From: Acidovorax sp.
GTDB lineage: Bacteria; Pseudomonadota; Gammaproteobacteria; Burkholderiales; Burkholderiaceae_C
Assembly: GCA_031277855.1 (NCBI GenBank)
Contig: JAITLO010000002.1
Span: forward strand, 23,123 to 87,122
Direction: 5' to 3'
DNA length: 64,000 nt
The notes beneath the pieces were generated by a model that was given only the letters and a program-made list of their open reading frames with translations, did no database searches and was not told the DNA's origin. Made by a program: the position numbers and the translations under genes. The number at the start of each line of letters is the position of its first letter. Within the stretch, counting starts at the first letter, position 1. Below, piece after piece: positions 46,149-55,482 of this stretch.

Positions 46149-46991
46149 ATGTTATTTATAGTAACGTTTTTTTATTTTTTGCTAATTGTGTTAGCGGCTG
46201 CTTGCATTCTTTTACCAGATGTGCGTCATCGAATGCGGCTCGTGTCAAGTACATTTGGTCGCCTTGTTTGCCGTTTGGCGGAAGCGGTCTTCGGTGCATT
46301 CGGGGATTCCTCAAAAGCATGGAGGAAAGGTGCAGCTAGGGTTTTCGAAAAAACCTGGCGATATATGGTTTTGCATCGCTGGCTTTGGTGTCTGGGGACA
46401 GTGCTTATTTTTTTTCCTGCATTAATAGGAGTTTGGTTGGGGCAACATAATCTTACATTCTTTGATGAGCCAGAGCGTGACCCTGATGCACGAGTTGCCC
46501 TGCTGTTACAGGGAGAGCAACTGGTCCCTCCGTCGCCTTTGCCTCCGGAAGTCTTTGAAGCACCAGAAGTGGAAATGGCACGTCCACTTATCCGTGAAGC
46601 CAGTCGTAATTGGGGATCTCTCGATGAAGAGTTCAGCAGGCGATTGCTTTTGGTCTACAAAATAATGCGTGAACGGCATGGATATGAGATGACATTGCTG
46701 GAAGGCTATCGAAGTCCAGAACGCCAGGCTCGACTTGCCGCTTTGGGCAATCAGGTGACAAAGGCTGATGCCAATCGTAGCTATCACCAATATGGCTTGG
46801 CTGCGGACAGTGCTTTCCTAAGAGACGGGCGCATCGTGATCTCAGAGAAAGACGCCTGGGCGATGGAAGGCTATCGTTTGTATGGAGAAGTGGCAGCGTC
46901 AGTCGGATTTGTTTGGGGTGGAAACTGGTCGTTCCGTGACTATGGCCATGTTGAATATCGTAAACCTGGTTTCAAGTTGCCTTCGAGCTAA
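46149..46991 (+). CDS. M15-family peptidase (D-Ala-D-Ala carboxypeptidase / endolysin-like), membrane-anchored
   Basis: The 280-residue product has a hydrophobic N terminus (about 1-23) and a second membrane segment (about 77-97), then an M15 zinc-peptidase domain. The zinc ligands are visible: His213 and Asp220 in SYHQYGLAADSAF, and His267 in DYGHVEY. The domain has the usual LLEGYRSPERQARL stretch before them. Such enzymes cut peptidoglycan cross-links or stem peptides. Placed before PAAR and tssM, it could be a T6SS effector or a cell-wall remodelling factor for system assembly. The gene is visibly A+T-richer than its neighbours. No clear ribosome site precedes ATG 46149. Confidence 0.82.
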   Translation: MLFIVTFFYFLLIVLAAACILLPDVRHRMRLVSSTFGRLVCRLAEAVFGAFGDSSKAWRKGAARVFEKTWRYMVLHRWLWCLGTVLIFFPALIGVWLGQHNLTFFDEPERDPDARVALLLQGEQLVPPSPLPPEVFEAPEVEMARPLIREASRNWGSLDEEFSRRLLLVYKIMRERHGYEMTLLEGYRSPERQARLAALGNQVTKADANRSYHQYGLAADSAFLRDGRIVISEKDAWAMEGYRLYGEVAASVGFVWGGNWSFRDYGHVEYRKPGFKLPSS

Positions 46992-47026
46992 AGATATGGT
47001 GAAAAAATTAAAAGGTGTTATGAGGT

Positions 47027-47296
47027 ATGAATAAACCATTAATTGTAGTTGGCGATAAGACAGACCACGGTGGTGTGGTGTTGGCTGGGTCATCTATTAC
47101 GCTGATCGATGGCCAACCAGTGGCGTGTGTGGGCGATACCGTGAGTTGTCCGCGCAAAGGGCATGGCGGTACAACGGTAATTGCCACGGGGTCATCCGGG
47201 ATGGCGATTGATAGCCGCATGGTCGCAAGGCATGGTGACAAAACGGCTTGTGGCGCTACTTTGCTGTCGTCTCAAATCGAGAGCACCAATGCCTGA
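47027..47296 (+). CDS. PAAR-domain protein (T6SS spike tip)
   Basis: The 89-residue product is a stand-alone PAAR protein: MNKPLIVVGDKTDHGGVVLAGS, then DGQPVACVGDTVSCPRKGH and a C-terminal VARHGDKTACGATL. PAAR proteins cap the VgrG spike with a zinc-bound point and can recruit effectors. No toxin extension is fused here. It follows the M15 peptidase gene by 35 bp and is 60 bp before the ketosynthase-like gene, so the three may be one unit. Confidence 0.92.
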   Translation: MNKPLIVVGDKTDHGGVVLAGSSITLIDGQPVACVGDTVSCPRKGHGGTTVIATGSSGMAIDSRMVARHGDKTACGATLLSSQIESTNA

Positions 47297-47356
47297 TATC
47301 TCGGCGCAGATCAAGGCTGGGTACTCAGCTATCCAAAGCCTGGTGGGGAGGACTGA

Positions 47357-48880
47357 GTGGCACATCGGTTGAGAACCGTTGCCCTATGGGCAGGCGTGGT
47401 ATTGCTGACTTGGGCAATGCTGGGGGTGGTTTGGCGCTGGAGCTCGTACCAGCCGTCAAATGGTGACTTGCTGCTCGGCTTGGTGGTTGTCCCCGTGTTG
47501 TTGATAGGCGGCTATTTTTTGCTTCAAGGCGTTTTGAGGAGCATGTTGGCGTCGCCCGCCTCTTCTGGGGTGTTGCCACCGAAGACCTCGGCTGCAGCGA
47601 AACCCCAGGAGATGGCTCCGCAGACAGCAATGCCGCAGCTATCGGTGCTTGCGGGTTGTGTGAAGTTGCCAGTTGGTGGTGCACAAGAGCTGATGCAAGC
47701 ATGTATCGAAGGAGTAAGACCTGGGCTGGATGCACAGTTGCGTGACTCTCAAGGCTTCCCGGTAATAGCAGCACGTGTGCAGGAGCTTGACGATGTTGAC
47801 GCGCTTGCGTGGTGGGATGAATCCGGTCTGGATGAGGTGCTACCGTGGGGACGCGAATGGCTGCTGCAGCTGCCGGCTGCCAAGGTTCGCGAGTTACGGT
47901 TGCTGGCGGACGTATTGGAAGTCAATGCTGTGGATACCGAGCGTGAGTTGCAGAAAATTTACGTGCAGCACACCTCTGGCCTCATGGCGTCTGAAGAGTT
48001 GGAGGGAGGGAAGTTGTACCCCAAGGTGCAACTTCCTCCAGTGCATGTCCGGATCGGTGCACACGCTGATTGGGCTCAGGAGCACGAAAGTCGGCTGCAG
48101 TCATGGGGGTTGGCCTGGCTGCAGCGCAGTGCGCCGACCTTGCATTTCGAAGTGCAGGTGCACCAGACAGAGGCCAAAGATACACATCTGGATTTTCCTT
48201 GGCCTTCGACCTTGCTGGAGGCCGCCGATGCGGCATTGACCAATGGCCCTCTCTTAGCTAGCACGCATGAAGACGTTTGGTTGTTGGCCGCCACTTATTC
48301 GGGTGTGAGCCAGGCCGCTGTTGATCAGTTGGAGGCCATCGGCAGGCTGTATGGGCCTCAGCGGCGCGAGGGGTGGGTTGTGGGGGAGGGGGCCGCAGCG
48401 TTGGCAGTGCTGCGTCAGCCTCTGCTGCATGCAGCTCCTGTGCAGAGAGGACCGCTGCCATTCCCAACAATTGCCAGCGCTCGGGCCTGTCGTGCAACAG
48501 AGGCGGAGGCGACATCGTTGCAAGGCGTATTGGCGCTCATGTTGAAGGCCGGAGAGATTCCTGCCGCAGAGGTTGCTGCGGTCGTGTCTGATGCGGATCA
48601 TCGCCCAGCTTCCGCGATGGAAATGGCCATGTTGCTATCTCAGCAGCTTCCCCATCTTTCAGCCCAGAAGGACTGCTCCATGGTCGGCATACCTTGCGGC
48701 TATATCGCAGGTGTTGGGGCGCTGGCAAGTCTGGTTCTGGCGTCGGAGCTTGCGGTTGACGCACAGCGTTTGGTGTTGGCCGCCGCAGTGAGGCAGATGT
48801 CTTGGCATGCAGCGGCATTGTTGATGCCTCCAGGGTGGAGCGCAGAGGGCAGCATCAATGCTTCGAATGCAGAGGCGTAG
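47357..48880 (+). CDS. Membrane-anchored ketosynthase-like (thiolase-fold) protein in T6SS locus
   Basis: The 507-residue product has two N-terminal membrane helices (about 7-27 and 38-60) and a large soluble part that reads like a divergent beta-ketoacyl synthase. EGWVVGEGAAALAVL (about 338-352) matches the GF-x-GEGAA-x-LVLE motif. VVSDADHRPASAMEM (409-423, His415) sits where one catalytic His motif lies. GIPCGYIAGVGALASLVLA (444-462) matches the second, C-terminal GH-x-GA-x-G element, with the His lost. I see no TACSSS-type nucleophile elbow, so it is probably not a working condensing enzyme. GTG 47357 follows GGAGGA. Its place between PAAR and tssM suggests an adaptor or scaffold role; that is inference. 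Confidence 0.6.
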   Translation: MAHRLRTVALWAGVVLLTWAMLGVVWRWSSYQPSNGDLLLGLVVVPVLLIGGYFLLQGVLRSMLASPASSGVLPPKTSAAAKPQEMAPQTAMPQLSVLAGCVKLPVGGAQELMQACIEGVRPGLDAQLRDSQGFPVIAARVQELDDVDALAWWDESGLDEVLPWGREWLLQLPAAKVRELRLLADVLEVNAVDTERELQKIYVQHTSGLMASEELEGGKLYPKVQLPPVHVRIGAHADWAQEHESRLQSWGLAWLQRSAPTLHFEVQVHQTEAKDTHLDFPWPSTLLEAADAALTNGPLLASTHEDVWLLAATYSGVSQAAVDQLEAIGRLYGPQRREGWVVGEGAAALAVLRQPLLHAAPVQRGPLPFPTIASARACRATEAEATSLQGVLALMLKAGEIPAAEVAAVVSDADHRPASAMEMAMLLSQQLPHLSAQKDCSMVGIPCGYIAGVGALASLVLASELAVDAQRLVLAAAVRQMSWHAAALLMPPGWSAEGSINASNAEA

Positions 48881-48950
48881 ACCTTCTCAGGCGCTCAAGG
48901 CCGAGGAAATTTCATCAAAGCGATAACGTGTAAGAAAAGAACGAACGTAT

Positions 48951-51900
48951 ATGCATCGTGTACTCCGCTTCCTGAGCAATCCCCGCACGCTGTCGGTGAT
49001 CGGCGTTGTGGCATTGGCTGTTTTCTTGTTGCTAGGTGCACATACTTTGGAAATTCGGCTGCTATACGCAGGGATAGTGTTGATGGTCGTTTTCTCCATA
49101 GCTGTACTGCTATGGCTGATCCGGCGCTTACGTGCCAGGGCGGCCGAGAAGCAACTCAACACAGCGTTGGAGGCCCAAGCAAACGCAGATATTCCTATCA
49201 GCACAGACCCTGCAAGAAAGGCGGAGCTTGAGGAGATCCGTTCCCGACTCTCTCAAGCCATTAAGACCATCAGGACTTCGAAGCTAGGGCATTTGAGTGG
49301 GAGTCGCGCTCTGTATGAGTTGCCCTGGTACATGGTTATCGGTAACCCAGCCGCAGGTAAAAGTTCGGCGGTGCTGCATTCGGGCCTGCAATTTCCGTTT
49401 GCAGAAAAAGGCAGCGCGGTCGTGCAAGGTGTGGGCGGAACCCGCAATTGCGATTGGTTTTTCACGACCGAAGGTATTTTGCTCGATACGGCCGGCCGAT
49501 ATTCCGTGCATGAGGAAGATCGTAGTGAGTGGTTCGGTTTTCTGGATCTGCTCAAGCGATACCGTTCCAAGGCGCCAATCAATGGCATTGTGGTGACCGC
49601 CAGCATTCCGGAGCTGATGAGTGCGCGTCCGGAGGTGGCTATTAATCTGGCCAAAAGCTTGCGCCAGCGAGTCCAGGAGTTGACAGAGCGGCTGGAGATT
49701 TTTGCCCCGGTGTATGTCATGTTCACCAAGGCAGATCTGATTACTGGTTTTACGCAGTTTTTCGGTGACAGTGAGAAGCTGGAGCGCGATCGCGTTTGGG
49801 GCGCGACCCTGCCTTATGACCCCCTGGAAAAAGCAGATCCGATGGCGCAGTTTGATGCCCGATTCGACGAGCTCTATGACGGGCTGAAAGAATTGAGCGT
49901 GGCAAAGGTGTCCATGTCGCGTGGCGGCAAAGTGTCGCCAGAAGTGCTGGCATTCCCTCTGGAGTTCGCTGCTACCAAGCCTTCGCTTAGAGCCTTTCTA
50001 TGTACGCTTTTTGAGGTCAACCCTTTTCAGTACAAGCCAGTTTTTCGCGGCTTTTATTTCACCAGTGCCTTGCAGGAAGGCACTGTGCGCAGCATCTCGA
50101 CTGAGCGCATTGCCACCCGCTTCGGGCTCCAGCTGCAAAGCAAGCTTGAAACGGATCGTGGCATTCAGTCGCAAAACGGCTTCTTCCTGCGGGACTTGTT
50201 CTCCAAGGTGATTTTTGCAGACAAGGGGACGGTCCGGCAGTTTGCACACCCAGTCAAAGCCAGACTGCGCTATGTCGCTTTCTTTGGCTTTGTACTACTG
50301 CTGGGGGTGCTGTTGGGAGGCTGGGCTTGGTCATATATGGGCAATCAGCAGCTTCTGGCCAATGTCCGCTCCGACCTTGAAAAAGCCGTCAAAGTGCAAC
50401 AAGCACAGCCCGGCCTGCAGGCGCGCTTTGAGGCACTGGGTATTTTGCAGGACCGCATCGAGCAATTGGCCAAGTTCCGGGCTGATCGCCCTGTTTCCTT
50501 GTCTTTGGGGCTGTACCAGGGCAATTACATGGAAGACCGGCTCTTAACAGAGTACTACGCTGGTTTGCAGCAAGTCTTGTTGGCGCCGGTAGCTGCCAAT
50601 ATTGAAGAGTTTTTGCGAGCCTCGGGTGCGCAGCCTGAGCTGCTTCAGCCCTCTCGTGCAGAAGGGGGAGCGGGAGGCATGACCACAGCACGAGCGCCTC
50701 AAACGGGGCAGCTTTATGCGGGAGCCTCCCCGGGCAGCAGCCAGGATGTGTACAACGCGCTCAAGACCTATTTGATGCTCGGAGACAAGCGACATGTCGA
50801 AACTGCACATTTGACAGATCAGCTTTCGCGTTTCTGGCGCGTCTGGCTGGAGAGCAATCGTGGAGATATGCCGCGTGATCAGATGATTCGCGATGCCGAG
50901 CGCACCTTGTCTTTTTATCTCAGTCGGGTGAGTGATGACACCTGGCCTATGCTGCGAACGAGCAATCTCTTGTTGATAGACCAGACACGAGAGAATTTGC
51001 GCAAGGTGGTCAGAGGCATGCCGGCGCGCGAACGGGTCTATGGTGAGATCAAGGCCCGCGCTGCGACACGTTTTGCGCCGATGACGGTGTCTCGTGTTCT
51101 GGGGCAAGAGTCAGGCGCAGGCCTGATTGCAGGCAGTTACGCAATTTCAGGTGCATTCACGCGCGAGGCCTGGGAGCAGTATGTGGACAAAGCCATTCGT
51201 GACGCTGCAACCCAGGCAAGCAGCAGCACAGACTGGGTGCTGAATGTCGCGACCAACGATGACCTCACGTTGGAAGGAAGTCCGGAGCAAATCCGCAAGC
51301 TGCTGGTGGGAATGTATAAAAAAGAATACAGCCAGGAATGGCAGCAGTTTTTGCAGGGCGTTGCGATCCGTGAAATGTCCGGGTTTGAGCAAGCGGTCAC
51401 GGCCATGAACAACCTGGGGGATCCACAAAACTCCAGTATTCGCAAGCTGCTTGATACCGTATACGAGCAAACCTCTTGGGACAATCCGGCCTTGCTCAAC
51501 TCAGGCTTGAAGAAAGCCAGCCCAGGATTCATGGGCTGGCTGAAAGGGCTGTGGAGCCGCTCGACACCTGTCTCGGTGGAGATGCCACTCGGCGCGGATG
51601 GACAGGTCGCTCAATTGCCTGTTGGCCCTGTGGGGCGGGAGTTTGCAGGCGTCGCACGCATCATGGTGGACCGAGACGGGACGAGCTTGCTCAAAGGGTA
51701 TTTGGAGACGCTGTCCAAGCTGCGAACCCGATTCAATCAAATCCGAAACGAGGGTGACCCAGGGCCTGGAGCCCGCCAATTGATGCAGCAGACGATTGAG
51801 GGCAATGGCTCGGAATTGGCCCTGGCTCTGAAATATGTAGACGAACAGATGCTGACAGGCATGGACAGTGCGCAACGTCAGGCATTGCGCCCGTTGCTGG

Positions 51901-52736
51901 TACGTCCGTTGCTTCAAGCGTATGCGGTGGTGATGAAGCCAGCATCGGCTGAACTCAACAAGGTTTGGGATGCGCAGGTCTATCAACTGTTCCAACACAC
52001 ACTGGCCAACAAGTATCCTTTCGATGCCAATGCCAAGGTGGAGGCATCGGCGGCCGAAATTGGCCAGGTCTTTGGCCCTGAAGGCGCGATCAGCAAATAC
52101 GTCACGAGTGCCTTGGGGCCACTGGTGGTGCGCCGTGGTGACCTGCTCTCGCCCAAGGTTTGGGGTGAAGAGGGCTTGCGACTGAAGCAGGAATTCATCG
52201 CGGGCTTTGGCGTGTGGGTGGCACCGCTGGCGGGTGGTGCATCTGGGGCGGCTGCGCAGCATCAGACACTGTTCCAGATCCAGCCACGTCCTTCGCCAGG
52301 CGTGACGGAATACAGTGTTGACATCGATGGGCAGCAGCTGCGCTATCGCAATACGCCAGCGCAATGGTCGAACTTCGCATGGCCCAATCCCCAAGGGGCG
52401 CCTGGAGCCAAGGTGGTTGCAACGGCATTCGATGGCCGTACGGTGGAGTTGGTCAACGAACCCGGGAATTTTGGGCTGGAGCGCTTGGTCAATACCGCGA
52501 AACGTGATCGCAGGCCTGATGGTAGTTTTGAGCTGACCTGGAGCCGTGATGGTGTCGCGGTTTCCGTGTTGCTGCGTATCGTGCAAAGCCCTCAGTCTTC
52601 TGCCCAGGGAGGGGACTCGCCGCAGGGCAATCGTTTGCGTAATCTGAGCCTGCCTAAAACGGCGGTTGACATACCAACGGGCGCATCTTTGCCAACTAAT
52701 ACAGTCCCAGTTGCTACGGTTGGAGGTGCGTTATGA
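48951..52736 (+). CDS. tssM: Type VI secretion protein TssM (IcmF/VasK)
   Basis: TssM is the inner-membrane ring protein of the T6SS membrane complex. The 1261 residues have two N-terminal membrane helices (about 14-57) and a cytoplasmic domain with Walker A GNPAAGKSS (131-139), LLDTAGRYSVHEEDR and MFTKADLITGF. A third membrane helix follows (about 441-460), then the large periplasmic region with ImcF-related and C-terminal beta domains. The Walker A is intact; it is lost in some TssM. The stop overlaps tagF by 4 bp. No tssJ or tssL is nearby, so its partners must be encoded elsewhere. Confidence 0.95.
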   Translation: MHRVLRFLSNPRTLSVIGVVALAVFLLLGAHTLEIRLLYAGIVLMVVFSIAVLLWLIRRLRARAAEKQLNTALEAQANADIPISTDPARKAELEEIRSRLSQAIKTIRTSKLGHLSGSRALYELPWYMVIGNPAAGKSSAVLHSGLQFPFAEKGSAVVQGVGGTRNCDWFFTTEGILLDTAGRYSVHEEDRSEWFGFLDLLKRYRSKAPINGIVVTASIPELMSARPEVAINLAKSLRQRVQELTERLEIFAPVYVMFTKADLITGFTQFFGDSEKLERDRVWGATLPYDPLEKADPMAQFDARFDELYDGLKELSVAKVSMSRGGKVSPEVLAFPLEFAATKPSLRAFLCTLFEVNPFQYKPVFRGFYFTSALQEGTVRSISTERIATRFGLQLQSKLETDRGIQSQNGFFLRDLFSKVIFADKGTVRQFAHPVKARLRYVAFFGFVLLLGVLLGGWAWSYMGNQQLLANVRSDLEKAVKVQQAQPGLQARFEALGILQDRIEQLAKFRADRPVSLSLGLYQGNYMEDRLLTEYYAGLQQVLLAPVAANIEEFLRASGAQPELLQPSRAEGGAGGMTTARAPQTGQLYAGASPGSSQDVYNALKTYLMLGDKRHVETAHLTDQLSRFWRVWLESNRGDMPRDQMIRDAERTLSFYLSRVSDDTWPMLRTSNLLLIDQTRENLRKVVRGMPARERVYGEIKARAATRFAPMTVSRVLGQESGAGLIAGSYAISGAFTREAWEQYVDKAIRDAATQASSSTDWVLNVATNDDLTLEGSPEQIRKLLVGMYKKEYSQEWQQFLQGVAIREMSGFEQAVTAMNNLGDPQNSSIRKLLDTVYEQTSWDNPALLNSGLKKASPGFMGWLKGLWSRSTPVSVEMPLGADGQVAQLPVGPVGREFAGVARIMVDRDGTSLLKGYLETLSKLRTRFNQIRNEGDPGPGARQLMQQTIEGNGSELALALKYVDEQMLTGMDSAQRQALRPLLVRPLLQAYAVVMKPASAELNKVWDAQVYQLFQHTLANKYPFDANAKVEASAAEIGQVFGPEGAISKYVTSALGPLVVRRGDLLSPKVWGEEGLRLKQEFIAGFGVWVAPLAGGASGAAAQHQTLFQIQPRPSPGVTEYSVDIDGQQLRYRNTPAQWSNFAWPNPQGAPGAKVVATAFDGRTVELVNEPGNFGLERLVNTAKRDRRPDGSFELTWSRDGVAVSVLLRIVQSPQSSAQGGDSPQGNRLRNLSLPKTAVDIPTGASLPTNTVPVATVGGAL

Positions 52737-53740
52737 GCACGCCGGCGCTGCAAGTGCGGCAGCTATCCTATTTTGGAAAAATTCCCAGCCGTGGTGACTT
52801 CGTCAAGGGGAGCTACAACCCCCAGATTTCCAAAATACTGGATGGTTGGCTGTCCCAGACTATGGAGCTGCTGGCTGAAGACGCGCTGTGGAAATCGATT
52901 TATGACCGGGCCCAGCCGCTGCAATATGTTTGCATGGGATCGCGCAGCAAGCTAGCCATTGCGGGTTTTCTTACGCCTAGCCGAGATTCGGCGCAGCGGC
53001 GTTATCCCTTGGTGCTTGCCACACCGTTGGAAGTGGATCAGACGCTGGATTTCATGGCCGGAGTCCCGTTGCTGCTGCAGCCGTTTTGGCACAAGTGCCA
53101 GCAAATATGCAGTCGCTTGACGCGTGCCGAGGTCGATGCGGAAGTGCAGCTGCGCGAGCTCGACAGCTTGCAGCTTCCGATCCATGCAAGCTTCCGTGCA
53201 ACTGCCGAGCATGGCGCTTATGAAAAATTCATTGGCGAGCGCAATTTGCTGCAGTTGGACCGCATGCTGAACCCATCGGGACAGCCTTCGGAGCAGAACG
53301 TTTCAGTGCGCCGCTTGGTGCTGGCGCTTGGCTTGCTGCTGCAGCCTGTCATGGCCAGCGCTGTTTCACGTTTGGACAAAGGTTTGACCTTGCCGTTGCC
53401 AGCAGACCAGGCAAACGAGGCTCTGGTCGCCACCTTGTGGCTGGACTTTATTTCGCGCTTTGTCCAGCGCGCTGATTTTGAGCTGGCAGTTTTTATGGGT
53501 GAGGTGCAAGGGCGCCGCCGCTTGGTGATTGGCTTTAACGGACTGTCGGCAAAGAGCCTGCAAAGCGTTCTACACCCTCAAGTCTATGTAGAGCACAACA
53601 TCAATATAGACAACGCTGAATGGGTGGAGGACAGCATTCACAGCAACTACGCGCTGTACAAGCTGGTGAGTTATCTGGAGCAACCCCAACTGCCGTTGGA
53701 GGTGGTGCTTGGCGCATTCAAAGAGGTGTTCATCGGATGA
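52733..53740 (+). CDS. tagF: T6SS-associated protein TagF
   Basis: TagF (SciT/ImpM family) is a cytoplasmic regulator that represses T6SS assembly after translation in some species. The 335 residues begin with the hallmark YFGKIPSRGDFVKGSYN and continue with LDGWLSQTME and a PLVLATPLEVDQTLDFMAGVPLLLQPFW core. A C-terminal extension of about 150 residues follows the usual domain. ATGA overlaps join it to tssM upstream and to the OmpA-like gene downstream. Confidence 0.93.
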   Translation: MSTPALQVRQLSYFGKIPSRGDFVKGSYNPQISKILDGWLSQTMELLAEDALWKSIYDRAQPLQYVCMGSRSKLAIAGFLTPSRDSAQRRYPLVLATPLEVDQTLDFMAGVPLLLQPFWHKCQQICSRLTRAEVDAEVQLRELDSLQLPIHASFRATAEHGAYEKFIGERNLLQLDRMLNPSGQPSEQNVSVRRLVLALGLLLQPVMASAVSRLDKGLTLPLPADQANEALVATLWLDFISRFVQRADFELAVFMGEVQGRRRLVIGFNGLSAKSLQSVLHPQVYVEHNINIDNAEWVEDSIHSNYALYKLVSYLEQPQLPLEVVLGAFKEVFIG

Positions 53741-54561
53741 AAAAAACAGCTTTGCTGCGAGTGAAAAGTGGGAGTTTGGCCGTGGTCGTGGCGGCGGCCT
53801 TAGGCATCGCCCACGCCCAGCAGACCGGGGCACAGATTCAGAATGCACAGACAGGTGCAGGCTCACAGGTGGTGGTTGGGGGGCAGGTCCCAGACGAGGC
53901 CACTCGCGTCTCCGTGCTGAATGCCTTGGCCAAGGTCTACGGAGTCTCCAATGTGGTCGACCGCATTGAGGTGGTGGGGTCGATTGCGACCCCTCCGAAT
54001 TGGGCGGTAAATGTGGGCAAGCTGCTGACGCCTGATTTGCAGCAAATCCACAAAGGCCAGTTGCAGGTGAGCGGCACACAGTTGGTCGTCAACGGCGAGG
54101 TTGCCAACGAGGCAGTGCGGCAAAAGCTGTTGAGCGATATGGCCACCAGCCTGAATCCAACCTACACCATACGCAACAATCTGCAGGTGCCTGCGGCGGG
54201 GAGCCAGCAGCAGGTGGACCAGGCGATCGCCAATCGCACCATCGAGTTTGAGACTGGGAGTGCCATGCTGACGGTACAGGGCCGTCAGGTGCTGGACGCC
54301 GTGGTGCCGGTTCTGGCTGGCATGGGTGACCGTAAGCTCTCATTGGTGGGGCATACGGACAACAGCGGTGATCGGCGCCTGAATCTCACGCTCAGCCAGG
54401 CGCGCGCTGATGCAGTCAAAGGCTATCTGGTCGGAAAAGGCATTGATCCCAACAGGATCAGCGCTACAGGCGTAGGCCCTGATCAGCCTGTGGCATCCAA
54501 TGACTCTGCAGACGGCCGCGCCAAAAACCGGCGTATTGATTTTCGGGTCGGCGATCGCTGA
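53737..54561 (+). CDS. BON- and OmpA-domain envelope protein (T6SS-associated)
   Basis: The 274-residue product has a signal peptide (about 1-27, ending GIAHAQQ), two BON-like segments (about 45-85 and 105-150) and a C-terminal OmpA/Pal peptidoglycan-binding domain with IEFETGSAMLTVQGRQVLD, LVGHTDNSGDRRLNLTLSQARADAVKGYL and the ending GRAKNRRIDF. In T6SS loci such proteins are thought to anchor the trans-envelope complex to peptidoglycan. ATG 53737 overlaps the tagF stop; an earlier in-frame ATG lies inside tagF. Confidence 0.88.
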   Translation: MKKTALLRVKSGSLAVVVAAALGIAHAQQTGAQIQNAQTGAGSQVVVGGQVPDEATRVSVLNALAKVYGVSNVVDRIEVVGSIATPPNWAVNVGKLLTPDLQQIHKGQLQVSGTQLVVNGEVANEAVRQKLLSDMATSLNPTYTIRNNLQVPAAGSQQQVDQAIANRTIEFETGSAMLTVQGRQVLDAVVPVLAGMGDRKLSLVGHTDNSGDRRLNLTLSQARADAVKGYLVGKGIDPNRISATGVGPDQPVASNDSADGRAKNRRIDFRVGDR

Positions 54562-54591
54562 CGGATGCTTGGTGGCAGGCTGCGGCCTGGA

Positions 54592-55401
54592 TTAAACGGC
54601 AGATGCCGTATTGAGACGGCGGCGATCGCCTGGGTAGCCCAAGGCCAGAGAGATCTCCTGAGCGGCATCTTGCAGCTTGGGCAGCCAGCCCTCATCCAGG
54701 CGATCGGCTGGAGCCGAGATCGACAGGCCGGCCACCAGCTTGGCCTGGTCATCGTAAATGCCTGCGGCCATGCAGCGCACGCCCAGTTCCAGCTCTTCGT
54801 TGTCGCGGGCAATACCGCTTTGCCGGGCCTTGGCCAGTTCCTGCTCCAGTGCGTGGAGTTGGGTGATGCTATTGTGCGTATTGCCGGCCAGGCCGGTACG
54901 CATGGCGTAGGCGCGCACGCGCTGGGGATCATCGGCTGCCAGGAAGAGCTTGCCGTTGGAAGTCAGGTGCAGCGGTGCATGGCCGCCAATGGCACGCACC
55001 ACCTGCATGCCGGAGCGCTCGCTGTAAGCGCGCTCCACATACACAATCTCGTCGCCCTGGCGCACGCTCAGGTTCACCGGCTGGTGGATTTGCTTGTGCA
55101 ACGCGCGCATGGGGCCCAGGGCGGCTTCGCGCACGCTCAGCCGCCCCTTGACCAGATTGCCCAGCTCCAGAAAACGCATGCCCAGGCGGTAGCTGCCGGA
55201 CTCAGGGCGGTCCACAAAGCGGCCCAGGGTCAGGTCGTTGAGGATGCGGTGGGTGGTGGATGGGTGCAATCCGGTTTTTTCGCTGATTTCCTTCAGCGAA
55301 ACCGCTTCTTCACGCGAGGCCAGTACATCGATCAGGATGAACATGCGCTCCAGCACCTGGACACTGGGCTTGGCAAGGGAATCGTGATCGGTTTTGGTCA
55401 T
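54592..55401 (-). CDS. IclR-family transcriptional regulator
   Basis: The 269-residue product has an N-terminal winged helix (SVQVLERMFILIDVLASREE, LKEISEKTGLHPSTTHRILNDL) and an IclR effector-binding domain (GDEIVYVERAYSER, GHAPLHLTSNGKLFLA, GIARDNEELELGVRCMAAGI). The ligand and targets are unknown; no catabolic operon is adjacent. It lies convergent to the OmpA-like gene and 81 bp downstream of bpt on the same strand. I chose ATG 55401; the frame extends to 55452. Confidence 0.88.
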   Translation of the reverse strand: MTKTDHDSLAKPSVQVLERMFILIDVLASREEAVSLKEISEKTGLHPSTTHRILNDLTLGRFVDRPESGSYRLGMRFLELGNLVKGRLSVREAALGPMRALHKQIHQPVNLSVRQGDEIVYVERAYSERSGMQVVRAIGGHAPLHLTSNGKLFLAADDPQRVRAYAMRTGLAGNTHNSITQLHALEQELAKARQSGIARDNEELELGVRCMAAGIYDDQAKLVAGLSISAPADRLDEGWLPKLQDAAQEISLALGYPGDRRRLNTASAV

Positions 55402-55482
55402 GGGCTCTGATAGTGCTCGCGTTGGGCGGATTCTATGCTGCGTTTGCGGCACTGCAGCAAAAAGGAGAAGGCCGCGTCCAAC

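Noticed and set aside
48951..52736. Frameshift or broken TssM
   Set aside because: The frame is intact from the N-terminal helices to the end, with Walker A and the periplasmic domains present.
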